Shown piece by piece: positions 1 to 7,327 of a DNA stretch of 64,000 nt. The notes beneath the pieces are model-generated. The model worked only from the letters and a program-made list of their open reading frames with translations. It ran no database searches and was not told the origin of the DNA. The stretch covers positions 1 through 64,000 of the forward strand of contig WNNJ02002308.1 in assembly GCA_012934845.2 (NCBI GenBank). Reading direction: 5' to 3'. A program made the translations under genes and the position numbers. Every line of letters begins with the position of its first letter. Positions within the stretch are counted from its first letter, which is position 1. The DNA comes from Pomphorhynchus laevis. Lineage: Eukaryota > Acanthocephala > Palaeacanthocephala > Echinorhynchida > Pomphorhynchidae.

Positions 1-1150
1 TGTGCTCCACTTATTCATTTGGGCTCAAGGGCGAGGGATTAAAGTCGTTACAGCAAACCTATGCAGCTCAAATCGCCAAGACGCGCAAAGATACATTCAC
101 ACTCCGACTTAACCAAGCTCTTCGTTTTGTTCCCGAAATTACCAAACGTGCACTTGAATATGCCAAGTACCCCGGCTCCTCAAACTGGCTCACTGCTGGT
201 GCTTCTGAAGAGCTCCATCACCACCTTTCTGCGAGTGAATTTCGAGATGGCATCGCAACGCGCTATGGATTTGAACCACCAGACATGCCCGCCCTGTGTA
301 TCTGCAAAGAAGAAACAAGCCTTAGTCACGTGCTCTCTTGTAAACGTGGAGGCTTCCAGATCGTGCGACACAATATCATTCGCGACATCCTCGCTGACGA
401 GCTTAGTTCGGTCTGTTATGGGGTTGCAACCGAACCCACACTAACTGCAGTCAATGATCCCTCGTGTCTCGAAAGGGCATCAACTTGCTGCGACACCAAC
501 GCAAGACTAGATGTAATCTGTACAGGCCTATCAGTAGACCGCTTCCAGCGAACGTTCTTCGACGTTTCCGTTTTTAACAACCATGCTGGTTCCTACTCCG
601 CGTCGGCAGAAAACGCTTTTGCATACCACGAAGCCCGGAAGAGTTCAAAATACTCTGAAAGAATCACCCAAATCGAAAGGGGATCGTTTATACCCTTCAT
701 CCTATCTGCGTCTGGAGGTCTGGGAAAATGTGCACTTTCGGCCTTGCAGCGGATCGCACAACTCAAGTCAATAAACAACGATCAGATTTCGTACAGCCAA
801 CACATACAGCGAATCAAAACAAGATTGAGTATAGCCATATGCCGTGCATCCTCTTTGTGCATAAGGGGCTTCCGATCCAGCAAGGGGCATCCCGTATACT
901 CAGCAGACAACCATCAAGCTGATACAATATCCAAAAAGACATCTAATCGCCAAGCTACAGATAGCCCGAATCCGTCGAACAATGCTCGAGCGATCCGATG
1001 GAATGATGAAGACGGCGGCACGTTGTGTACCTCCCTTGTGGATCTAAAGTAACAAAAAAAATATATTCTGGAATTTAATTAACCTGGCCCATTTGCGGGA
1101 ACCTGTTTTTCTGTACAAATAAATCTAGTATTTAAAAAAAAAAAAAAAAA
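1..1150 (+). mobile_element. RLE-type LINE 'A', 3' portion cut by window edge
   Basis: This is the 3' part of a non-LTR retrotransposon of the restriction-like-endonuclease (R2/R4-like) group. It holds the end of one long ORF, a short 3' UTR of about 80 bases and an A18 tail at about 1133-1150. The 3' UTR contains GGCCCATTTGCGGGAAC at about 1085, which recurs in the 3' UTR of element J near 29410, so A and J belong to related families. The 5' part, with the RT, lies left of the window. The element appears young because its frame is open and its tail is clean. Confidence 0.85.
3..1052 (+). CDS. LINE A polyprotein C-terminus (RLE domain)
   Basis: The frame is open from the window edge to the stop at 1052, giving about 349 residues of a retrotransposon polyprotein. 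The zinc-knuckle part reads CICKEETSLSHVLSC, a CxC...HxxxC arrangement, followed by RHN. After it come NARLDVIC and FFDVSVFN, which correspond to the paired acidic residues of the PD-(D/E)xK-like nuclease of RLE LINEs. The conserved downstream segments YHEARK.SKYSERI..IER and SASGGLG also occur in elements B, C, D and K. The role known for the family is nicking target DNA to prime reverse transcription. The start codon is outside the window. The last 60 or so residues are basic and Ser/Asn-rich and do not align with the other copies. Confidence 0.85.
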   Translation, partial: CSTYSFGLKGEGLKSLQQTYAAQIAKTRKDTFTLRLNQALRFVPEITKRALEYAKYPGSSNWLTAGASEELHHHLSASEFRDGIATRYGFEPPDMPALCICKEETSLSHVLSCKRGGFQIVRHNIIRDILADELSSVCYGVATEPTLTAVNDPSCLERASTCCDTNARLDVICTGLSVDRFQRTFFDVSVFNNHAGSYSASAENAFAYHEARKSSKYSERITQIERGSFIPFILSASGGLGKCALSALQRIAQLKSINNDQISYSQHIQRIKTRLSIAICRASSLCIRGFRSSKGHPVYSADNHQADTISKKTSNRQATDSPNPSNNARAIRWNDEDGGTLCTSLVDLK

Positions 1151-1162
1151 TTATTGACTAAA
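1151..1162 (+). repeat. Target-site duplication of LINE B, left copy
   Basis: TTATTGACTAAA directly follows the A-tail of element A here and recurs exactly at 4318-4329 after the 3' end of element B. A perfect 12-bp direct repeat around an intact element is what a recent target-primed insertion leaves. Confidence 0.7.
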
Positions 1163-4100
1163 TAATTTACAAGATAAATTCGATTACAAGATTATTATTA
1201 TTATTTTGGTAATAATACAAAAGGATAATCTGACACATATTATTATCATCATGCCGCGCGGTGTTCCTTCCTCAATACCCAAATGTTGCAACTGTAATTC
1301 AAGTGCCGCCCGTTGTATTCGGTGTCCTTGTGCAAAATCAAAGAAACAATGTTTAAACTGTGTAGCCCCACACTGTACACGCAAACTAGTTGATCCTTGT
1401 CTAACCCACAACTCGAATGACTCAATCGTTGCCACCACAGATGTAGATGCAGCTTTATCTCAAAAAACGCTAAGATCCCAAATCGATTCAAGAAACCAAT
1501 CACAAGCTATCGGACATATTTTTGGATCATTAAGTCACCAGAACTCCGCAAATATAATCGACACATTATTCAATAATTTAAAGCATTGGATACCAAATTT
1601 AATGGATTTACCAATTTGTAATGATAGTAAGGAATTTATCGATATGTTAACTGAATGCTTCGCGCACTTTAATACCGACAAGCGAACTGACTACGATCCT
1701 CTAAAACAGGCGACGGTAATGTGCCAGCTAATTCTACAACGCATTCCAAGTCGCAAGACAAGTTTTATAAGAAAAACGTTGGCGCGAAGAATCACACTTT
1801 GGAGAAATAATGATCTGCTAAAACTCATGGCTGAAGCGGAATATTTACAAAAAATGAAATATCACTCAATTAAATTAGGAAGTCGAAAAACCAAATGCGA
1901 AATAAAGAGGATTATTAACTTGGTTCGAAATTGCAAGATAGGTAAAGCTTCACGGACACTAGATACAAAAGAAAATCGAGGTGTTCTTGATTTAGACAGT
2001 ATTATAGACAACCAAACCGTGTTATCAATTCTTAAAGATCTTCATCCTACACCTGAACCTGTTAATGAAGAATTCGTACTACAAGGCGATGTAGAAGGCA
2101 GGGTTGAACACTATGACGTAAGATTCAGTGACCTGACTCCAGCTGACATTATCCATGCAGCGAGGATTACAACGGGATCTGCTGGTCCGTCTGGAGTCGA
2201 CGCGGATGGCTGGAAAAACTTTCTGAGACATCATGGAAATGCATCTAGCAAGTTGGCTATCCAAATATGCGAATTTACAATCAAAATAGCGATGGACACA
2301 ATTGATCCGATACGATTAGATGCATACACAGTCAGCCGCCTCGTACCTCTTGATAAGAACCCAGGAGTGAGGCCAGTTGGAATTGGAGAAACATTACGAA
2401 GAATCATTGGACGAGTAGTACTGAACCACGTATCCAAAGATATCACTTCTGTTTGTAACAATTTTCAACTTTGTGCGGGTCAGCGATGTGGAACGGAAGT
2501 GGCGGTTCACACAATGCGAGAGGCATTTGAAAAGACACCAGACTCATGTATACTCCTGATAGACGCGAAAAATGCATTCAACCAAATAAACAGAAATCTG
2601 GCACTCAGAAATATAAAATATATTTGTCCATCCCTGGATAAAATCCTACATAACACATATGGACGCACATCCGATCTGGTCGTGAATGGTACGGTACTAC
2701 ACTCCGCCGAAGGCTTTACGCAGGGTGATCCTCTAGCAATGGCAGCTTTTGCCCTGGCGTCCATTCCTCTGATCAACCGTTTAAAGGAAGTGGCGCCGGG
2801 TGCGAAACACGTTTGGTATGCTGATGACGGGGGATGCGTCGGCACAATAGCAGAATTGGAAAAAATATGGAAAGAGCTACAGAGATGTGGTCCATCCTTT
2901 GGATACTTCATCAATCCCCGGAAGTGTACACTATTAGCTCATAAAGATTTAGTTGAAAATGCTGCAGTTGCTTTAACTCAACAAGGAGTTGCTATGAGGA
3001 AGGATGGAGTTAAATATCTAGGAAGTTTTATTGGAGAATATGATTTTGTGCACAACAAATGTTCAGATTTAGTTGAGAAATGGAAGAATACTTTAGATAA
3101 ACTACAAAGCGTTAGCACTCAGGAGGCTTTCGCTAGCTATCTACTTCTAACAAAGGCGATACAACCCAAATTATCGTATATTGAACGTACGTGCTATATG
3201 CAACAAGCGTGGTTAAAGCCATTCCACTCTAAGCTGTTCAATGATGTACTACCTGAAATGCTGGGATACATAGGTCAGGACAACGAAGCTGAGATGATAA
3301 TATCACTCCCGAATCGTTTTGGAGGGCTGGGAATCATAAACCAATTAAGAACGTGCGGTTCAGAGTATGAAAACTCGGTCAAGATTTGTAATCCCGCAAT
3401 GAAAGGTCTAATAGGTGATGACTTGGAAACCCAGCAGAAGCAAATATACAAAGAAATCAAAGAATGTAACAAGAGAGAGACAGTACGATACAGGCAAAGT
3501 ATAATAGAATTATCACCCAGAGATCTATTTACAATTTTTGAAAACGCGAGCAAAAGTGGAGCTTCGGCGTGGCTCAGCAGTAATCACGGAGCTAAAGATT
3601 TGTTCCTTAATACTCGCGAGTTTCACGATGCTCTGTTAGCTCGTTATGACTGGCAAACCTCGAATCATGGAAGGTGTGAATGCGGTAAAAGCAATGAAGT
3701 CGCACATATACTGTATTGCAGAACTGGAGGAATGACATTTGTACGCCACAATAGCATTAAGAGTGAACTTGCGAATCAAATTCAAAAAGTATGTCGAAGG
3801 GTAATCCAAGAACCAATATTACAGAATGTACCCGAGACCACGTCATTTGAAGCAACATCGACGACTAGGGATCGTAATGCAAGGGCAGACATTGTGTGTA
3901 ACGGCCTATTCGGACATGTGACGGAGCGGTCCTTCCTGGACATTTGCATTTTTAATAGTTTTGCTCCATCGTATGCAACGAGTCACATGTCAAATCCCTT
4001 TGTATATCACGAGGAAAGGAAGAATGGCAAATACAAAGAACGTATAAACAGAATTGAGCGGGCTCATTTTCATCCATTTGTTATGTCAACAACGGGTGGA

Positions 4101-4317
4101 TTGGGAAACGCGGCTAACACTGTGTTAAAAAAGGTAGCATCAATGCATGCTTTGCAAGGACCACAGAATTACGCCGAGATAATACACACATACAGATGCC
4201 GTTTGTCGAGAATGATGGCTCGAGTAGTATCAATGTCCATGCAGGGCGTTTGTAGCCAGACGCTAGAATTGTAAAACATGACAAATCATAAATGTATTAT
4301 TATTTAAAAAAAAAATT
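1163..4317 (+). mobile_element. Full-length RLE-type LINE 'B'
   Basis: This is a complete single-ORF non-LTR retrotransposon of about 3.15 kb flanked by a 12-bp target-site duplication. It has a short 5' UTR (1163-1250) with an (ATT)n run at 1191-1205, an uninterrupted ORF, a 3' UTR of only about 25 bases, and an A10 tail followed by TTATTATT. It sits exactly between the A-tail of element A and the truncated 5' end of element C, so it inserted at the A/C junction. Intact ORF, clean tail and perfect duplication all point to recent mobility. The TTA-rich ends recall the TAA-repeat preference reported for R4/Dong-type RLE elements. Confidence 0.85.
1251..4274 (+). CDS. LINE B polyprotein: Cys-rich domain, RT, RLE
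   Basis: The ORF encodes 1007 residues with no breaks. The first ATG is at 1251; the open frame extends a little upstream without an ATG. Order: an N-terminal Cys-rich module at residues 10-45 (CCNCNSSAARCIRCPCAKSK, then CLNC and CTRKLVDPC), a low-similarity linker, then the reverse transcriptase. Visible RT motifs are GVRPVGIGETLRRIIG, LLIDAKNAFNQINR (motif A), EGFTQGDPLAMAAFALAS (motif B) and WYADDGG (motif C, catalytic pair intact). The C-terminal part has the CECGKSNEVAHILYC knuckle, RHNSIK, NARADIVCNG and SFLDICIFN of the restriction-like nuclease. The Cys module also occurs in element J and probably binds nucleic acid, as terminal zinc motifs do in R2-type proteins (inference). The product would copy and insert its own RNA in the nucleus. 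Confidence 0.9.
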   Translation: MPRGVPSSIPKCCNCNSSAARCIRCPCAKSKKQCLNCVAPHCTRKLVDPCLTHNSNDSIVATTDVDAALSQKTLRSQIDSRNQSQAIGHIFGSLSHQNSANIIDTLFNNLKHWIPNLMDLPICNDSKEFIDMLTECFAHFNTDKRTDYDPLKQATVMCQLILQRIPSRKTSFIRKTLARRITLWRNNDLLKLMAEAEYLQKMKYHSIKLGSRKTKCEIKRIINLVRNCKIGKASRTLDTKENRGVLDLDSIIDNQTVLSILKDLHPTPEPVNEEFVLQGDVEGRVEHYDVRFSDLTPADIIHAARITTGSAGPSGVDADGWKNFLRHHGNASSKLAIQICEFTIKIAMDTIDPIRLDAYTVSRLVPLDKNPGVRPVGIGETLRRIIGRVVLNHVSKDITSVCNNFQLCAGQRCGTEVAVHTMREAFEKTPDSCILLIDAKNAFNQINRNLALRNIKYICPSLDKILHNTYGRTSDLVVNGTVLHSAEGFTQGDPLAMAAFALASIPLINRLKEVAPGAKHVWYADDGGCVGTIAELEKIWKELQRCGPSFGYFINPRKCTLLAHKDLVENAAVALTQQGVAMRKDGVKYLGSFIGEYDFVHNKCSDLVEKWKNTLDKLQSVSTQEAFASYLLLTKAIQPKLSYIERTCYMQQAWLKPFHSKLFNDVLPEMLGYIGQDNEAEMIISLPNRFGGLGIINQLRTCGSEYENSVKICNPAMKGLIGDDLETQQKQIYKEIKECNKRETVRYRQSIIELSPRDLFTIFENASKSGASAWLSSNHGAKDLFLNTREFHDALLARYDWQTSNHGRCECGKSNEVAHILYCRTGGMTFVRHNSIKSELANQIQKVCRRVIQEPILQNVPETTSFEATSTTRDRNARADIVCNGLFGHVTERSFLDICIFNSFAPSYATSHMSNPFVYHEERKNGKYKERINRIERAHFHPFVMSTTGGLGNAANTVLKKVASMHALQGPQNYAEIIHTYRCRLSRMMARVVSMSMQGVCSQTLEL

Positions 4318-4329
4318 ATTATTGACTAA
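4318..4329 (+). repeat. Target-site duplication of LINE B, right copy
   Basis: Exact second copy of the 12-mer at 1151-1162. It lies between the A-tail of B and the first base of the truncated element C. Confidence 0.7.
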
Positions 4330-6430
4330 AGTTTTGTCAACGTTCGCAAAATCTTTAGCTACTGAGCTTATGCCTACTAATGTTATAAATGTATTGGCTT
4401 CAAGCAGATTAATAGCCTTATCCAAAAAATCGGGAATAAGGCCTATTGGTATTGGCGACGTTAGTAGGAGAATAATGTCGAAAGCCATTCTTTCTATAAT
4501 TTCCAATGATATTCAAGAAGTGTGCGGACGGTTGCAAATGTGCGCTGGTCAACGAGCTGGAGTGGAGTGCGTCACGCACGCAGTTCGCGAATGCCTGTTA
4601 AAAGATCCTGATGCAGTTCTTCTCACTGTTGATGCAGATAATGCATTTAACAGAATAAATCGAAAGGCAGCTCTCGCTAATATATCACGCATTTGTCCCT
4701 CTATGTCTACTATACTACACAATTTTTACGATAACCCTTCAAATTTTTCAACTGGTGATAGTTTCATCAAATCCCAAGAGGGATTTACGCAAGGTGATGT
4801 ACTTGCTATGCCAGCTTTTGCCGTAGCAACCCTGCCATTATTGTTGAACATTACTGAGAAGTTTCCTAACATCAACCAATTCTGGTACGCGGATGATGGC
4901 AATTTAATCGGCGAACCTGTGCAAATTTACAAGGCTTTCAAATTCTTGTGTGACTACGGCCGTGCTTTCGGATTTCATGTCAACAGCAACAAATGCGTTC
5001 TACTAACTAGTCCCGAAAATGCAGATAGTACCCGCAAACTTTTTAATGAAACGGGAATCGACATTGTTGTCGATGGCACGTTAGTACTCGGTGCTCCTAT
5101 TGGAACAGATGATTATATAAATAAAACTACGGAACAAAAGATCTCTAATTATTGCTCATTAGTAAATCGTCTTGCTGACGTGGGTATTCTTGATTTGCAG
5201 ATAAGCTATACTAGTATGACCAGATCGCTTCAGCATAAATGGATTCACTTGCAAAGAACCACAAACTGTTCAATTGGTAGTTTCGATGATCTCTATGACA
5301 CCATTCAGAAGCGTTTTGATAAGCTTTTTAATTTGAAATTGCCTGACGACGATTATTTATGGCCGTTATTTTCCCTTCCGATAAGACTAGGTGGTCTAGG
5401 TATTGCTGACCCACGTTTTACTGCGATAGAAGAGTTTAAAAGCTCAAAAGATATATGCACTCCTTATTTAAATGGCTTATACGGTGTGGACTTAAGGACT
5501 GAACAATCCAAACGCATTGCCCTTATAGGCACTTCAAAGATTGATATTCAAAAGTCATTGCTTAGAGATCGAGTAGCTAATGTTGGTGACAATTTGTTAC
5601 GTATTATGGAACATCTACAAGTCAAAGGTGCCTCGTCATGGCTCTCCACATATCCTACGAGTGATCGTTGGACTCGAGTTAGCAATGTAGAATTTCGTGA
5701 CGCACTTGCAGCTCGATATCATAGACTACCACTAGACGCGCCCTCTCATTGCCCCTGCGGTGAACATAATTCTCTGGCTCACTCACTTACCTGTCCCACC
5801 GGAGGTCATCCATCGATAAGACATGATTCAATTCGTGATATATTTTCTAAAACCTTGACAGAAATATGTGATAATGTGCAAAAAGAGCCAACACTACTGC
5901 CAGTAAATTCTAGTATTCATTTCGAGCGCATATCTACATCTCGCGCTCATGATGCACGTTTGGATATCGCCTGCTGTGGTTTTTATGGAAGTCGTTCGGA
6001 GCGAACTTTATTTGATACTTGCGTTTTTAACGTTTTCGCTCCGTCCAACCTTTCGAAATCCGCTGGGGCTGCTTTTACATATCACGAAACACGTAAATTC
6101 GCTAAGTATCAAGAGAGAGTAACTGCCATAGAGAGGGCGAATTTCGCACCTATCGTGTTATCATGTTTCGGTGGAGCAGTAAAATCATCTGCACAATTAA
6201 TTCAGAGAATTGCACAGAAGATGGCAATAAAAAACAATCATTCCTACTCAGAAGAATTGACAAAATTACGGTCAAAGATTGGAATTCAGTTGGCTCGTTC
6301 AATTTCGATGTGTATTCGCGGTCCTCGTTCTGCTCGACATCGACCTGCAAACTCAATGAACTAAAATTTATAGTATAACTATATTTGTTTGTTTTTTTTT
6401 TCAAAAAAAATCAATTATTAAAAAAAAAAT
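4330..6430 (+). mobile_element. 5'-truncated RLE LINE 'C'
   Basis: This LINE copy begins inside the RT domain and runs to a 3' UTR with a T-rich stretch and the tail ATTATTAAAAAAAAA, followed by TTATTATTATG. Copies D (12906-14598) and E (11693-11905) end with the same 3' sequence. By eye C and D differ at about ten sites over roughly 1.7 kb, so they are recent copies of one source. 5' truncation is the usual result of incomplete reverse transcription. Confidence 0.9.
4331..6364 (+). CDS. LINE C polyprotein fragment (RT + RLE)
   Basis: An open frame of about 677 residues lacks the N-terminal Cys-rich region and the first RT blocks. It retains GIRPIGIGDVSRRIMS, the motif A block LTVDADNAFNRINR, motif B QEGFTQGDVLAMPAFA and motif C FWYADDGN. 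The RLE part has CPCGEHNSLAHSLTC, RHDSIRD, DARLDIACCG and LFDTCVFN. No internal stop is present, so the truncation is recent. It has no start codon or promoter of its own and is presumably not expressed. It is clearly related to B but belongs to a distinct family. Confidence 0.88.
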   Translation, partial: VLSTFAKSLATELMPTNVINVLASSRLIALSKKSGIRPIGIGDVSRRIMSKAILSIISNDIQEVCGRLQMCAGQRAGVECVTHAVRECLLKDPDAVLLTVDADNAFNRINRKAALANISRICPSMSTILHNFYDNPSNFSTGDSFIKSQEGFTQGDVLAMPAFAVATLPLLLNITEKFPNINQFWYADDGNLIGEPVQIYKAFKFLCDYGRAFGFHVNSNKCVLLTSPENADSTRKLFNETGIDIVVDGTLVLGAPIGTDDYINKTTEQKISNYCSLVNRLADVGILDLQISYTSMTRSLQHKWIHLQRTTNCSIGSFDDLYDTIQKRFDKLFNLKLPDDDYLWPLFSLPIRLGGLGIADPRFTAIEEFKSSKDICTPYLNGLYGVDLRTEQSKRIALIGTSKIDIQKSLLRDRVANVGDNLLRIMEHLQVKGASSWLSTYPTSDRWTRVSNVEFRDALAARYHRLPLDAPSHCPCGEHNSLAHSLTCPTGGHPSIRHDSIRDIFSKTLTEICDNVQKEPTLLPVNSSIHFERISTSRAHDARLDIACCGFYGSRSERTLFDTCVFNVFAPSNLSKSAGAAFTYHETRKFAKYQERVTAIERANFAPIVLSCFGGAVKSSAQLIQRIAQKMAIKNNHSYSEELTKLRSKIGIQLARSISMCIRGPRSARHRPANSMN

Positions 6431-6723
6431 TATTATTATGTAGACAACGTTACGAGCATAGCTCACAGTTGCTGACAAATCGATAGTCAAAATAAAAGAA
6501 AAAGAGAAAATCAAAAACAAATCAGTTAACAATTTAAAATAATCTGTCGTTTAAAGAGCTCACGAGTTCCCGCATTTTATTCTAGATTTTCTGATGATAG
6601 TAACATACGATTACCGAAAGCTTAATAAATATGAACTTTCTGTTTTTTTGTGCGGCAAAATGGCTTTCTGCACGAATTTCAAATTATCAGCACAACCTGC
6701 AATCAATTAATACAACTATTATT
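6431..6723. other. AT-rich spacer, no gene seen
   Basis: Unique-looking AT-rich DNA between the tail of LINE C and the outer end of a minus-strand PLE. No ORF, RNA gene or repeat was recognised. Confidence 0.6.
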
Positions 6724-7250
6724 AAATCAGCTAACTGAGTCTACGTATTTAATATAATTATAAAATAAACAAAACATAATAATGCTAAATCAAAATTTAA
6801 TAATTAAATAATAAAATTAATAATTGTTTTTAGATTTTCTATAATTTAAATCAAGTTAAAAAATGAAATTTAAAATAAACGTCATTTTTATGAATTGACT
6901 AATAAATAACAGACGTTGTATCAGAATAAGAATTAGAGGTCATCAGGAGGAACTGCTATGCTATCAGGTTTCGGTTCCTAACTCCTCTACCCAACATAGC
7001 AGCGGGGCCAAATACATGCTAATGATGTATTTCCTCTGAAATAACTATCTAGTATCTTATTCTAATACAAAGTATATTATTTATTATCCATTCATAAAAA
7101 TTTGCCACTTAAGAGTTTAAATTTATTCTTTATATTATTGTGTTGATTTATATATTTTACTATTTTCTGCTTGATGTTATTTTTATAGTAACCTAGTTTA
7201 AAATATGTATCTATTAAATTATTTAAATGATTTTGAAGAAAGCCAATATC
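6724..7250 (-). mobile_element. Penelope-like element, 3' end, part 1 of a split copy
   Basis: Read on the minus strand this contains the end of the PLE RT ORF (FLQNHLNNLIDTYFKLGYYK, then KYINQHNNIKNK and WMDNK in better copies) and the non-coding 3' region. That region carries a conserved CTGCTATG...CATAGCAG inverted repeat and the terminal block containing AACTGAGTCTACGTATTT. The coding part stops abruptly at 7250 and resumes in register at 11962. LINE F and neighbouring DNA therefore inserted into this PLE. The copy is a broken fragment. Confidence 0.8.
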
Positions 7251-7327
7251 AAATATATTATATTATTATTATCAAGTTCAGACTTAGCCATAAGGCTTTA
7301 AGCCGATCACACAATACAGAAAAAAGA

